Virus record (IMG/VR): IMGVR_UViG_3300048556_000776
Location: 1-41,328 of that record
Source of the DNA: a virus
Strand: one strand, 5' to 3'
DNA length: 41,328 nucleotides
Shown: one piece after another, positions 6,799-13,555 of the stretch
Position numbering within the stretch: the stretch's first letter is position 1
Layout: every line of letters begins with the position of its first letter
Program-made: the position numbers and the translations under genes
The notes under the pieces: model-generated
The model's database searches: none
What the model was told of the DNA's origin: nothing
Seen by the model: only the letters and a program-made list of their open reading frames with translations

Positions 6799-7019
6799 CA
6801 TTATCAGAATCAATTATGGATATAGTAAGAGGCAACCTTGCATGGTCAGATCCCATGTCAACAGTTTGTCTTGACCAACATGAGCGTCACCCCGAAAAGT
6901 TTCCAAAGGGGAGTGCGTTTCAAAGTGAAGATGAAACTTTAGACGACATCATTCGGGACTTGACATTATTACGAGATGAGCGTAGAATAGAATCATCTTT
7001 TCAATCAGCAGAACTATAA
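6795..7019 (+). CDS. Hypothetical protein
   Basis: 74 residues, with ATGA overlap to the previous gene. It has acidic and polar stretches (FQSEDETLDDIIRDLTLLRDE) and no recognised domain. It probably belongs to the operon from 6596. Confidence 0.55.
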   Translation: MTLSESIMDIVRGNLAWSDPMSTVCLDQHERHPEKFPKGSAFQSEDETLDDIIRDLTLLRDERRIESSFQSAEL

Positions 7020-7033
7020 CACAAGGAAAAATT

Positions 7034-7249
7034 ATGACAGCAGTATTAGACAAACCCGAACAAATCGAAATGTTTCGCTACAAAACACTCCTTAAAGGAT
7101 TAAGGCTTGAGACGCTAGGAATGCAAATGAGTAGGGGCAGGTCTTGCTATTCTATCATCAAGCAAGAGTTTGGTCTTAAAGGTAGCAAGCAAAAAGTTTT
7201 TGATCAATTTAAATTAATGTTAGAACAAGTAAATGAAAGGGCAGTATAA
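7034..7249 (+). CDS. Conserved hypothetical phage protein
   Basis: 71 residues with an AAGGA site about 8 bp before ATG. The sequence LLKGLRLETLGMQMSRGRSCYSIIKQEFGLKG follows a pattern seen in small proteins of phages and cyanobacteria (LxLExxGLxxSRGxSAYSIxKxExGLKG). Its biochemical role is not known. It is coupled to the next gene by TAATG. Confidence 0.7.
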   Translation: MTAVLDKPEQIEMFRYKTLLKGLRLETLGMQMSRGRSCYSIIKQEFGLKGSKQKVFDQFKLMLEQVNERAV

Positions 7250-7440
7250 TGACATCATCACAAGTAGAAGCACAAGTAGAATCCTGGAATTGGAATCTCA
7301 ACATATTTGAAATTTATGATGAGATTAGAGATTATGCCGAACGAGACAAAAAGCAATTACTCGCATTTGCTTATGACTTTTTCGGTAAAGATAAAGCGAT
7401 GAAAGAGCTTGCATCTCACTTCGGAATCGACATTGCCTAA
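7249..7440 (+). CDS. Small acidic hypothetical protein
   Basis: 63 residues, overlapping its upstream neighbour by one base. It is mostly helical with several Trp and Tyr residues near the N-terminus (ESWNWNLNIFEIYDEI). No family is recognised. The following 51-codon gene overlaps it in the same TAATG manner. Confidence 0.6.
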   Translation: MTSSQVEAQVESWNWNLNIFEIYDEIRDYAERDKKQLLAFAYDFFGKDKAMKELASHFGIDIA

Positions 7441-7595
7441 TGAACGACTTAGCCATTACCTATATTAAAAAAATCCAAGACCTTTTGGATGCCGACGAAG
7501 AAATCTTAATTGATAAAAATTCTTTTGAACTTAAAGAAAAAGACGGAGAAATTGATTTTGATGTTGACATGATCAAAGAAATGTACGATAATTAA
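7440..7595 (+). CDS. 51-aa acidic hypothetical protein
   Basis: ATG at 7440 overlaps the preceding TAA. The protein reads MNDLAITYIKKIQDLLDADE at the start and is strongly acidic in the second half. The overlap and the 3-bp gap to the next gene fit an operon member. Confidence 0.58.
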   Translation: MNDLAITYIKKIQDLLDADEEILIDKNSFELKEKDGEIDFDVDMIKEMYDN

Positions 7596-7598
7596 ACC

Positions 7599-7856
7599 AT
7601 GACAAACACAACTATGAACACCTATATCGATGCAGTATGCGAAGGCAAACCTCTTGACCTTCCTAATTTTAATGAAGACACTGAGCAGTGGGAGCTAGCC
7701 TTTGAGGAATCAGAGACGCCATGGCACCCATACGACAGTGCAAAAGACATCTTATTTGTAAGTTTTGAGTCAGCTGAAGAAGTCACTGACGCTTACAATT
7801 ATTACAACCAAAACCCTGCGATGGGTTTACAAGAAGTAGAAGGAGAACAATCCTAA
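7599..7856 (+). CDS. Acidic hypothetical protein
   Basis: 85 residues with many Glu and Asp and several Trp and Tyr (EQWELAFEESETPWHPYDSA). Small acidic phage proteins sometimes mimic DNA or bind host factors, but no specific match is recognised. It is coupled to the next gene through TAATG. Confidence 0.55.
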   Translation: MTNTTMNTYIDAVCEGKPLDLPNFNEDTEQWELAFEESETPWHPYDSAKDILFVSFESAEEVTDAYNYYNQNPAMGLQEVEGEQS

Positions 7857-8092
7857 TGTTAAGGAAACTCAAAAACAAGTTAGCTGCTTTGTTCAGCTCA
7901 ACCTATAATGTCGTGTATACTACCGAAGATGGTAGAACACAAATGTATACAATCTCTAAACCTACGCATAAGCGTGAGTTTGGTAACGCTCGCGAGGGCA
8001 AGAGAGTCGTAGGCTTTCGTGCTCATTGCTTTAACCGCAACGGAATTCGTTCTTTCCGTTATGATCGCATCATCTCTTTAGTAAGGGGGTAG
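7856..8092 (+). CDS. Small WYL-like protein
   Basis: 78 residues. After a basic N-terminus it follows the order of a WYL-type SH3-like domain: a strand with VVYTTEDGR, a central GFRAHCFNR and the closing FRYDRIISL, comparable to the xFRLDRI end of WYL domains. WYL domains sense ligands, often nucleotides, and control transcription or defence effectors. Here the domain stands alone with no DNA-binding part. The call rests on pattern similarity only. Confidence 0.45.
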   Translation: MLRKLKNKLAALFSSTYNVVYTTEDGRTQMYTISKPTHKREFGNAREGKRVVGFRAHCFNRNGIRSFRYDRIISLVRG

Positions 8093-8095
8093 AAT

Positions 8096-8260
8096 ATGAA
8101 GAAACGCATTGAACATTTACGAGCACAAGTTCGCGAGCTAGCCCATATGTTAGCCTGCGAAGAATCAGAAGGTATTTATTTATCAGAGCACAATGAGCGT
8201 CGGTCTCAGCATAATGCATTACTAGAGGAGCTCTATCATCTAGAGAAGCGTGTGTTCTGA
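8096..8260 (+). CDS. 54-aa coiled-coil protein
   Basis: ATG lies 3 bp after the stop of the WYL-like gene, with GGGGGT upstream as a weak ribosome site. The protein is one long charged helix pair (MKKRIEHLRAQVRELAHM and, later, ALLEELYHLEKRVF), likely to dimerise. It is the last gene before the terminator at 8288. Confidence 0.62.
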   Translation: MKKRIEHLRAQVRELAHMLACEESEGIYLSEHNERRSQHNALLEELYHLEKRVF

Positions 8261-8287
8261 CCTTTCATGGTCATCGGTTAATCCAAG

Positions 8288-8315
8288 CCCCTCTCCAATC
8301 GGAGAGGGGTTTTTT
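8288..8315 (+). terminator. Rho-independent terminator
   Basis: CCCCTCTCC, loop AATC, GGAGAGGGG, then TTTTTTG. It ends the run of small genes from 6047. The same AATC tetraloop is used by the terminator at 9489. Confidence 0.9.
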
Positions 8316-8355
8316 GTTGATAATCAACGTTTTATGAAATTTCCCTAGCTGATTC

Positions 8356-8382
8356 CGCAATTATATGGTATTCAACAACTTA
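8356..8382 (+). repeat. Fixed-orientation element, copy 3
   Basis: CGCAATTATATGGTATTCAA then CAACTTA. It lies between the terminator at 8288 and the promoter at 8413. A half copy (TTGATAATCAACGTTTTATG) precedes it at about 8317-8336. Confidence 0.75.
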
Positions 8383-8412
8383 AGATAACTGCAAAAAAAA
8401 ATTATTTTTTGC

Positions 8413-8440
8413 TTGCAATTAAATCGCAATCTGTCATAAT
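8413..8440 (+). promoter_or_regulatory. TTGCAA-type promoter giving a leaderless mRNA
   Basis: TTGCAA (8413-8418), 16 bp, CATAAT (8435-8440), 7 bp, ATG. The upstream TTATTTTTTGC context is also found before minus-strand promoters around 12.9-14.2 kb. Confidence 0.72.
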
Positions 8441-8447
8441 TATATAT

Positions 8448-8567
8448 ATGAAAGCGAGAGATATAAAGATAAGAAAACCAATCCTTTTCACCAAAGCTCG
8501 CCCTCACAAACTTAAAAACAAAATCATACATAGAAAGCTGAAGCATAAAAAAACTTTAATTTACTAA
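8448..8567 (+). CDS. 39-aa highly basic protein, leaderless
   Basis: It begins MKARDIKIRKPILF and continues with a run of Lys, Arg and His. About 40 percent of its residues are basic. No acidic residue follows the Asp near the start, so it should bind nucleic acid or an acidic surface. The promoter is spaced exactly as for longer genes, which supports it. Many phages use very small basic proteins to bind host enzymes or RNA; that role is conjecture here. Confidence 0.55.
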   Translation: MKARDIKIRKPILFTKARPHKLKNKIIHRKLKHKKTLIY

Positions 8568-8576
8568 AATTAATTC

Positions 8577-8605
8577 TTGACAAAACATTAACAATCAACT
8601 ATTAT
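8577..8605 (+). promoter_or_regulatory. Promoter giving a leaderless mRNA
   Basis: TTGACA (8577-8582), 17 bp, TATTAT (8600-8605), 7 bp, ATG at 8613. Confidence 0.8.
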
Positions 8606-8612
8606 TATACTT

Positions 8613-9461
8613 ATGAATAACGAACAAAAAACCAACAATCTCCGCATCTGTGGCGGTGAGCACAAAGTAGTAGAAATCGACCAAGTCAAGGCAGTTCAAA
8701 CTCCGCCCATCGAGTTTCGTAAGGAACTCAACAAAAATGGCGAGCGTTCTGTCTCGTACCAACCGATCTCTCATTCTCTCCTTATTGATAAAACTCGCAA
8801 CCATCTTGATCAAGCGGGCTTTACTATCGAGGCAGAGTGCCATAACCTCGCTAGGAATAACCAAAGATACTTTGGCTTGTTTCAAGTTTCTCATCCTAAA
8901 AGAGAGGCTTCAGAGCGAGGCACTATCGTAGGACTTCGGAATGCCCACGACAAGTGCTTCCCCGCAGGACTTTGTGCAGGTGACGCTCCTTTTGTCTGCG
9001 ACAATCTTATTTTTACTAACGAGGTCAAACTAGCTCGTAGGCATACTAAGAATATCCTCAATGAGCTTGACCATGTCATTGCTCGCACTCTTGGCAAGCT
9101 TTTCAACTTTTGGGTTGCTCAAGATAGTAGGATTGATGCCTACAAAGAGCATGATCTTAAAAACGCTCAAGTCAACGATCTTGTGATCCGTGCTTGCAAG
9201 GCAGGTGCTTTGCCTAAGTCAAAGATCATTGATGTTGTTGACCAATGGGAAAAGTCCGATCATCCCGAATTTTGGGACAGGAATGTAAACTCATTGTACA
9301 ACGCTTTCACAGAGGTTTACAAGGGTAACCTTACCGCATTACCTCAACGCTCCGAAGCATTGCATTCCGTGCTTGACTCCGAAGTGGGCTTTGATTCATC
9401 AAGCTTTAAGCAGGATGAGATAATCGAAGCCGAGGTAGTCGGTGCAGGTGACCCCTTCTAA
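8613..9461 (+). CDS. DUF932-like phage/plasmid protein
   Basis: 282 residues. The middle has the typical pattern of the DUF932 family: RTIVGLRNAHDKxFPAG-type text (here GLRNAHDKCFPAGLCAG), then FVCDNLIFTNEVKLARRHT. Members are common in phages and plasmids and are usually encoded among early genes; their biochemical role is not settled. The N-terminal ~55 residues are polar, and the C-terminal ~40 residues are acidic and probably disordered. The gene is a single transcription unit with its own promoter and a terminator 27 bp after the stop. Codons are less AT-biased than in the small genes nearby, which suggests good expression. Confidence 0.8.
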   Translation: MNNEQKTNNLRICGGEHKVVEIDQVKAVQTPPIEFRKELNKNGERSVSYQPISHSLLIDKTRNHLDQAGFTIEAECHNLARNNQRYFGLFQVSHPKREASERGTIVGLRNAHDKCFPAGLCAGDAPFVCDNLIFTNEVKLARRHTKNILNELDHVIARTLGKLFNFWVAQDSRIDAYKEHDLKNAQVNDLVIRACKAGALPKSKIIDVVDQWEKSDHPEFWDRNVNSLYNAFTEVYKGNLTALPQRSEALHSVLDSEVGFDSSSFKQDEIIEAEVVGAGDPF

Positions 9462-9488
9462 GGTTGCTGGTCATATCGTGTCGTTCAG

Positions 9489-9515
9489 CCCCCTTCCAAT
9501 CGGAAGGGGGTTTTT
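9489..9515 (+). terminator. Rho-independent terminator
   Basis: CCCCCTTCC, loop AATC, GGAAGGGGG, then TTTTTC. It closes the DUF932-like unit. Confidence 0.9.
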
Positions 9516-9568
9516 CTTTTGCAAGTGACTGAGTATTAGTTAATTGCGAAAATCGCCTAAGAAAAATT

Positions 9569-9595
9569 TTAATTATATGATATTCAACGACTTAT
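9569..9595 (+). repeat. Fixed-orientation element, copy 4
   Basis: TTAATTATATGATATTCAAC then GACTTAT. The GCGAAAATCGC palindrome at about 9546 mirrors the one before copy 2. It lies between the terminator at 9489 and the promoter at 9626. Confidence 0.7.
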
Positions 9596-9625
9596 GACAA
9601 AGTGAAAAAAAATGAAAAAAAGGGG

Positions 9626-9654
9626 TTGACAGATGCCCCCAACTTCTCTAGTAT
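9626..9654 (+). promoter_or_regulatory. Promoter giving a leaderless mRNA
   Basis: TTGACA (9626-9631), 17 bp, TAGTAT (9649-9654), 7 bp, ATG at 9662. An upstream in-frame start at 9602 would lie before the promoter. Confidence 0.82.
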
Positions 9655-9661
9655 TGTATAC

Positions 9662-10405
9662 ATGATTAAAACGACACTACTCACTTCAGGTAACCAAAAA
9701 ATCGTTAAAGGCGAAAAACTTGGTTACATCACAAAAGGAATTCACTTAGCTCCAGCCAATCTTGCGGGTTACGAAGTTTGCCAATGGCGTTCCAAAGGTT
9801 GCACAATGGCTTGTTTAAACACAGCAGGTCGTGGTCAAATGAATTCCGTTCAAGCTTCACGCATTGCCAAGACAAAGTTATTCTTTGAGCAACAATTGGA
9901 CTTCCTTGCAAAGCTTTCTAAAGAGGTTGCTTCAACTATCAAAAGTTCACTCAAGAAAGAAATGCAAGCGGTGTTTCGCTTAAACCTTACAAGCGACATT
10001 TCATGGGAGTCTGTTTTCTTCAGCGAATCAGAGCCAAAGACGATCTTTGACAAGTTTCCTGAAACTCAATTCTACGACTATACAAAGTCATTCAAGAGGA
10101 TGTGTGCTTTTCTTAACAAGCCATTCACTAAAGATGCACAAAAATTTCCATCCAATTATCACTTGACTTTTTCTCGATCAGAGCATAATGACAAGAAGTG
10201 CGAAATGGTTCTTGCTATGGGCGGGAATGTTGCCGTTGTGTTTCGCAACCAACTTCCTAAGACTTGGAAGGGTTACGAAGTTGTCAATGGTGATGATACC
10301 GACTTGCGTTTCTTAGACAAGAAAGGGGTAGTCGTTGGGCTTATCGAAAAAGGTATGGCAAAGAAAGATGAGACGGGCTTCGTACAGGAAGGAGTAAACT
10401 CATGA
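9662..10405 (+). CDS. gp88-like phage protein
   Basis: 247 residues from ATG 9662, a leaderless start. The key segment is HLAPANLAGYEVCQWRSKGCTMACLNTAGRG (read in two parts: HLAPANLAGYEVCQWRS and KGCTMACLNTAGRG). Such Cys-rich text, with a following RIAKTKLFFEQQLDFLAKLSKE helix, marks the gene product 88 family found in many phages and some plasmids. The three clustered Cys residues may bind metal. Biochemical function is unknown. The gene overlaps the next by ATGA. Confidence 0.72.
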   Translation: MIKTTLLTSGNQKIVKGEKLGYITKGIHLAPANLAGYEVCQWRSKGCTMACLNTAGRGQMNSVQASRIAKTKLFFEQQLDFLAKLSKEVASTIKSSLKKEMQAVFRLNLTSDISWESVFFSESEPKTIFDKFPETQFYDYTKSFKRMCAFLNKPFTKDAQKFPSNYHLTFSRSEHNDKKCEMVLAMGGNVAVVFRNQLPKTWKGYEVVNGDDTDLRFLDKKGVVVGLIEKGMAKKDETGFVQEGVNS

Positions 10406-10569
10406 GCGATACTTATTACGACTCAGCCGAATCCGTCATGATATCACAAGAGCGGGCATTTCAGGAGCTCAAAAACCACGGTTGCCAAGAATTCGAAGAG
10501 TTCCTGGTAGACATGGGCGACAAGGAAGAATACTCGGCTCAGGCAGTGCTTGAATGGTTAGGATATTAA
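10402..10569 (+). CDS. 55-aa acidic hypothetical protein
   Basis: ATGA overlap with the gp88-like gene and a GAAGGAG site about 9 bp before ATG support it. It is acidic and helical, with QELKNHGCQEFEEFLVDMGD in the middle. It could be a partner of the gp88-like protein, since the two are co-translated, but that is inference. Confidence 0.6.
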   Translation: MSDTYYDSAESVMISQERAFQELKNHGCQEFEEFLVDMGDKEEYSAQAVLEWLGY

Positions 10570-10606
10570 ACACTTTAAAACAATTAAAAATTTTATACAA
10601 TCATAT

Positions 10607-10771
10607 GTGGACTACGAAGAATATATTTTTTGCCTTTACCTTTTTAATGAATGCGCGCAGGACCTGGACGGGTTCCTGGAAGCTTTCGACGTTATCGACT
10701 TGGCCTTTCCAGACACATGTAGAGTTTTAGCGGACCAAGGATTCTTTCATAAAGACTTGTGTATTAATTAA
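10607..10771 (+). CDS. Possible 54-aa acidic protein with GTG start
   Basis: An open frame from GTG 10607 gives an acidic, Phe- and Leu-rich sequence (CAQDLDGFLEAFDVIDLAF). Its general character resembles that of the preceding gene product. The alternative ATG frame at 10605 yields a Trp-rich 41-residue peptide of unlikely composition. No ribosome site is clear; an AT-rich TATACA lies just upstream. Moderate to low support. Confidence 0.4.
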   Translation: MDYEEYIFCLYLFNECAQDLDGFLEAFDVIDLAFPDTCRVLADQGFFHKDLCIN

Positions 10772-10821
10772 TTACAACAAAACCCTATCCATTAATGTAA
10801 GTCATTGACCCAGGGGTATTT

Positions 10822-10890
10822 ATGAAATCGAAACTATATAGACAAAAATTAAAATCGAATTTGCCAAAAAAAAAGGTTGACTTTACTTAA
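10822..10890 (+). CDS. Possible 22-aa basic peptide
   Basis: An AGGGG site lies about 6 bp before ATG, and the short frame is lysine-rich (MKSKLYRQKLKSNLPKKK). Its end overlaps the -35 box of the next promoter. It is too short to be certain. Confidence 0.28.
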   Translation: MKSKLYRQKLKSNLPKKKVDFT

Positions 10891-10904
10891 AAAAATGTCA
10901 TACT
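10877..10904 (+). promoter_or_regulatory. Sigma70-type promoter with leader
   Basis: TTGACT (10877-10882), 16 bp, CATACT (10899-10904). The next start codon is 37 bp away and has an AAAGGA site. Confidence 0.72.
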
Positions 10905-10940
10905 TATAGGTATAGATTAACTTAACAAAGGAATATTATT

Positions 10941-11348
10941 ATGGGATTAGATCAATCAGCATATGCAACTAAAGGCGAGCAACACGAAGATATAGCTACA
11001 TGGAGAAAGCATAACAGACTTCAAGGTTGGATGGAAGATTTATGGGAGGATAAAGGTAGACCAAACTTTGATTCATCAGAAGCTAACCCTATGGGCGACT
11101 TTAACTGCATACCTTTAGAGCTAACACTAGAAGACATTGATTCACTAGAGTATGCAATCAACAACTTTGAGCTACCTGAAACAGGCGGATTCTTTTTTGG
11201 GAATGATTCTTATTTTTGGACAGATGAAGAGGGGAATCCTTATCCCGACAATCATTACTACTACAAAGATAATGATCTTTATTTTATCAGAAAGGCTCGC
11301 GACCTACTCGATAAAGGTTGGAAAGTATTCTTCGACTCTTGGTGGTAA
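10941..11348 (+). CDS. Conserved hypothetical phage protein (MGLDQ...NSWW type)
   Basis: 135 residues. The N-terminus MGLDQSAYATKG, the central WRKHNRLQGWMEDLWE, then LPETGGFFFGNDSY and the ending KVFFDSWW form a pattern found in many phage proteins of similar length. Annotations of such proteins differ and no activity is established. It is rich in aromatic and acidic residues and has no membrane segment. It has a normal ribosome site (AAAGGA) and its own promoter, so translation differs from the leaderless genes around it. Confidence 0.75.
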   Translation: MGLDQSAYATKGEQHEDIATWRKHNRLQGWMEDLWEDKGRPNFDSSEANPMGDFNCIPLELTLEDIDSLEYAINNFELPETGGFFFGNDSYFWTDEEGNPYPDNHYYYKDNDLYFIRKARDLLDKGWKVFFDSWW

Positions 11349-11355
11349 AAAACCC

Positions 11356-11384
11356 TTGACATAACTACTTTAATTTTATAGAAT
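11356..11384 (+). promoter_or_regulatory. Promoter giving a leaderless mRNA
   Basis: TTGACA (11356-11361), 17 bp, TAGAAT (11379-11384), 7 bp, ATG at 11392. Confidence 0.82.
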
Positions 11385-11391
11385 TTATATT

Positions 11392-11766
11392 ATGACTAAA
11401 ACACTAAAAACATTCGATGACCTAAAATTCGGTCCTCATCCTCACGCAAAAGACTTGGGAGTTGTAGCAAGCCTGACTCTTGACAATGGCTACGCTTTTA
11501 GCGTTGTCGCCAATGCTGAGGGCGGTAATCTGTTTTACGGCAATCATCCAGATAACTATGAGGTTGCAGTATTTAATCCTCGCGGAGACTTTGTCCCCCT
11601 CTCTGTTTCGGACGATGTCCTCGGTTGGCAACCTCCACTTCAAGTCTCTAAATTGATGCAACAATTTCAACTTGACGGACTCGCTGAAGAAAAATTACTT
11701 ATTAATTTGAGGGCAGACTTTAACGAAAAAGTACTAGCGGAGCAGGAAGAAAGATTTAACGCTTGA
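11392..11766 (+). CDS. Conserved hypothetical phage protein
   Basis: 124 residues, leaderless. The pattern KTFDDLKFGPHPH, then LDNGYAFSVVAN, YEVAVFNPRGDF and DDVLGW occurs in a family of short phage proteins; the function is unknown. Alternating strands suggest a small beta-rich fold followed by a C-terminal helix. The TGA stop lies inside the TTGACT box of the following promoter. Confidence 0.7.
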   Translation: MTKTLKTFDDLKFGPHPHAKDLGVVASLTLDNGYAFSVVANAEGGNLFYGNHPDNYEVAVFNPRGDFVPLSVSDDVLGWQPPLQVSKLMQQFQLDGLAEEKLLINLRADFNEKVLAEQEERFNA

Positions 11767-11791
11767 CTTTTAATCAATCTTATACTATACT
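11763..11791 (+). promoter_or_regulatory. Sigma70-type promoter overlapping a stop codon
   Basis: TTGACT (11763-11768), 17 bp, TATACT (11786-11791). ATG follows 29 bp later with no clear ribosome site. Confidence 0.78.
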
Positions 11792-11820
11792 TATATCATA
11801 ACAATCAGATAAACTAAACT

Positions 11821-12057
11821 ATGACAAAAAAACAAAAACAAGCACTAAGTAAGGTTAAAACCTATACTCCTCACAATGTCAACAATCGTGATGAAAAGAT
11901 TTGGTTCACATATGTCAACAAGAACAGAGTACCCGTCTCTGCTTACTACGACACTGCTAACGGATCATTCGTGTCAGTTGTCAAGGGTTCTCAATACAAT
12001 GGTGTTGCATTCCGTAAGGGCGTCGCCAAGAGAGTAATCTCAAAAATTCTTGGATGA
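11821..12057 (+). CDS. Small basic hypothetical protein
   Basis: 78 residues, Lys-, Asn- and Val-rich with beta-strand character (EKIWFTYVNKNRVPVSAYYD). The basic ends suggest nucleic-acid contact, but no family is recognised. It overlaps a following 26-residue frame through ATGA. Confidence 0.6.
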   Translation: MTKKQKQALSKVKTYTPHNVNNRDEKIWFTYVNKNRVPVSAYYDTANGSFVSVVKGSQYNGVAFRKGVAKRVISKILG

Positions 12058-12134
12058 TGGAACTATTATTTTTCACTCCGTGGATATTTGTATTCTATAT
12101 AATGTTCTCGGATTTGTTAAGTGAGGATTCATAG
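12054..12134 (+). CDS. Possible 26-aa membrane peptide
   Basis: ATGA overlap with the previous gene. It reads MMELLFFTPWIFVFYIMFSD, one hydrophobic segment, then a short acidic tail. The terminator follows within 20 bp, so it would be the last gene of the unit. Confidence 0.45.
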   Translation: MMELLFFTPWIFVFYIMFSDLLSEDS

Positions 12135-12152
12135 TCTTAGGTCAACTACAAG

Positions 12153-12183
12153 CCCGCTAGCCTAAAAACTAGCGGGTTTTTTT
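12153..12183 (+). terminator. Rho-independent terminator
   Basis: CCCGCTAG, loop CCTAAAAA, CTAGCGGG, then TTTTTTT. It ends the plus-strand early block just before the minus-strand block. Confidence 0.9.
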
Positions 12184-12309
12184 GTAAATAGGAGCAAATT
12201 TTTTTCCAAATAGCCCAAATCGTTCGGATACAGCTATTGCCCGCCGAGAAAGAGAAATTAACCAATCAAACTAAAAAGTTATAAAATTCTTTTTTTGCCT
12301 ATCCAGTTT

Positions 12310-12338
12310 CGCAATTATATGATAATCAACGATTTACG
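12310..12338 (+). repeat. Fixed-orientation element, copy 5
   Basis: CGCAATTATATGATAATCAA then CGATTTACG. The TTA at 12334-12336 is the stop codon (TAA, minus strand) of the gene at 12334-12498. The upstream flank TTTTTGCCTATCCAGTTT resembles that of copy 6. Confidence 0.75.
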
Positions 12339-12498
12339 ACTTGGTTTTAGTCGCGATAATCGGAGATTTAGTTTGCTCGCTGAGTTTGCGGGCTATACGC
12401 ATGGCGTTAGCGTGGCTTGTGGCGTTGTCTACTAGCTTGCCAAAAAGTCTGATGTCAAACCAATTAGTAAAGTTTGGGTTTTTGTCTACATTTATCAT
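12334..12498 (-). CDS. 54-aa basic hypothetical protein
   Basis: Minus-strand ATG lies 4 bp after the stop of the gene at 12503. It begins MINVDKNPNFTNWFDIRLFG, then becomes helical and basic. The stop codon lies within copy 5 of the fixed-orientation element. The tight spacing suggests it is third in a three-gene operon starting at 12877. Confidence 0.58.
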   Translation of the reverse strand: MINVDKNPNFTNWFDIRLFGKLVDNATSHANAMRIARKLSEQTKSPIIATKTKS

Positions 12499-12502
12499 AG
12501 TA

Positions 12503-12688
12503 TTATGCAAAGAAAGGGTGAAGCTTCACATCCTCGAAACGGATGCCGACCTTGCGGTCAGTGCGGTATGGACGAACCATGGCGATAGTTCCAAGCTCTT
12601 CATGCTCGGTGGCTTGGATGAATTGAAAGACTTTATTATCTCGAGAGATGAGCACATCGCCTTTTTTGAATTTGTTTTTATTTGACAT
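12503..12688 (-). CDS. Small hypothetical protein, KOW/SH3-like pattern
   Basis: 61 residues. KFKKGDVLISRDNKVFQFIQ followed by RKVGIRFEDVKLHPFF resembles a small SH3-like barrel of the type KxGDxV... seen in many short phage proteins. It starts 6 bp after the upstream gene's stop. No function is assigned. Confidence 0.6.
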   Translation of the reverse strand: MSNKNKFKKGDVLISRDNKVFQFIQATEHEELGTIAMVRPYRTDRKVGIRFEDVKLHPFFA

Positions 12689-12694
12689 ATTATT

Positions 12695-12877
12695 TTAGTG
12701 TTGAGTTACTACATTGAAACGAGGAGAGTTGAGATCCTCTTCTCTTTCGATTGTTCTAAGGTGTGAAAGACTTGACGCAGTCCGAACCCGTGGGTAATCG
12801 GTTCCTGTGTCGAAGATCTTAACAGACCAATGCGTTGACCATTTTTTAATTCTAACTTGTATTTTATCGTTTAACAT
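12695..12877 (-). CDS. 60-aa hypothetical protein, leaderless
   Basis: ATG 12877 (MLNDKIQVRIKKW) lies exactly 6 bp after the -10 box, so it is preferred over ATG 12895, which would precede the transcription start. Basic with beta character and no known family. First gene of the 12877-12334 operon. Confidence 0.58.
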   Translation of the reverse strand: MLNDKIQVRIKKWSTHWSVKIFDTGTDYPRVRTASSLSHLRTIEREEDLNSPRFNVVTQH

Positions 12878-12883
12878 ATTATT

Positions 12884-12912
12884 ACTATCGCACATTTGAG
12901 TTGAAATTGCAA
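12884..12912 (-). promoter_or_regulatory. TTGCAA-type leaderless promoter
   Basis: On the minus strand: TTGCAA (12907-12912), 17 bp, GATAGT (12884-12889), 6 bp, ATG. Confidence 0.72.
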
Positions 12913-12924
12913 GAAAAAAATGAA

Positions 12925-13137
12925 TTATTTTTGTATTTCTTTTATCATAGACCGAAGCTCTGCGACTTTTTCGAGAAGACCTTCAGTGGTCATTTCTTCC
13001 GTCAAGGTTCTTGGCGAATCTTTTTTTTCGGTGTTCATGTAGTGAAGAAATTCAATTGATCCTTGAATCTTTGCAAGGTGAATTCCAAGATCAAGCTGCT
13101 TTACTATTTTTTCTTTCATATCTTTTGTATTAATCAT
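12925..13137 (-). CDS. 70-aa hypothetical protein, paralogue of 14740-14979 product
   Basis: Start ATG 13137 (MINTKDMKEK) fits the promoter; longer starts would lie inside or before it. The helix LDLGIHLAKIQGSIEFLHY matches LDLGLALSKAEGNLNFLAE in the gene at 14740, and both then contain a TLT-type motif and a second helix. The two are therefore duplicates of one gene. Function is unknown; an all-helical dimer is likely. Confidence 0.62.
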   Translation of the reverse strand: MINTKDMKEKIVKQLDLGIHLAKIQGSIEFLHYMNTEKKDSPRTLTEEMTTEGLLEKVAELRSMIKEIQK

Positions 13138-13145
13138 ATACCTAT

Positions 13146-13174
13146 AAGGTAGCATGCAAACAAAGAAATTGCAA
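13146..13174 (-). promoter_or_regulatory. TTGCAA-type near-leaderless promoter
   Basis: TTGCAA (13169-13174), 17 bp, TACCTT (13146-13151), 8 bp, ATG at 13137, all on the minus strand. Confidence 0.65.
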
Positions 13175-13186
13175 GCAAAAAGTGAA

Positions 13187-13459
13187 TTATTTTTCCCAAA
13201 TTTGTTGAATGTAGTATTGAGCATTATCTCCATCTTTGCGTTGAATGCTTGTTTGAAATTGCAACTTAGGCTGAAGTGTGCGAATCATGCGAGCAACTTT
13301 GCGTCTTACTTCGTGCTTGTCTTCAGCTTTTATAGTGATTGTATGATGTGTTTTGTCAATGTCGATATATGACTTAGTATTACTATTCCATAAGGAAATT
13401 GCTTCACCATCAAGGGAAGAGACATGAACACTTGCTACGAATGTTTTATTCTTTATCAT
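13187..13459 (-). CDS. 90-aa hypothetical protein, leaderless
   Basis: Begins MIKNKTFVASVHVSSLDGEA and has alternating strands, then a basic helix (KHEVRRKVARMIRTLQPK). An alpha/beta two-layer fold is plausible. No known family. Its TAGATT box is 6 bp before ATG. Confidence 0.6.
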   Translation of the reverse strand: MIKNKTFVASVHVSSLDGEAISLWNSNTKSYIDIDKTHHTITIKAEDKHEVRRKVARMIRTLQPKLQFQTSIQRKDGDNAQYYIQQIWEK

Positions 13460-13465
13460 ATATAT

Positions 13466-13493
13466 AATCTAACACATTAAGCCGAAAACGCAA
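13466..13493 (-). promoter_or_regulatory. Leaderless promoter
   Basis: Minus strand: TTGCGT (13488-13493), 16 bp, TAGATT (13466-13471), 6 bp, ATG. Confidence 0.65.
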
Positions 13494-13555
13494 GCAAAAA
13501 GTGAAAAAAGATTCAATTATTTTATTATACAATTCTACTTTTGCCTAGCCAGATT

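Noticed and set aside
9602-9661. Earlier start for the gp88-like gene
   Set aside because: The extra 20 codons cover the -35 and -10 boxes of its own promoter, so they cannot be in the mRNA.
12341-12685. 114-codon plus-strand frame
   Set aside because: It is antisense to two minus-strand genes that form an operon with a clear promoter, and it starts in copy 5 of the repeat without a promoter or ribosome site.
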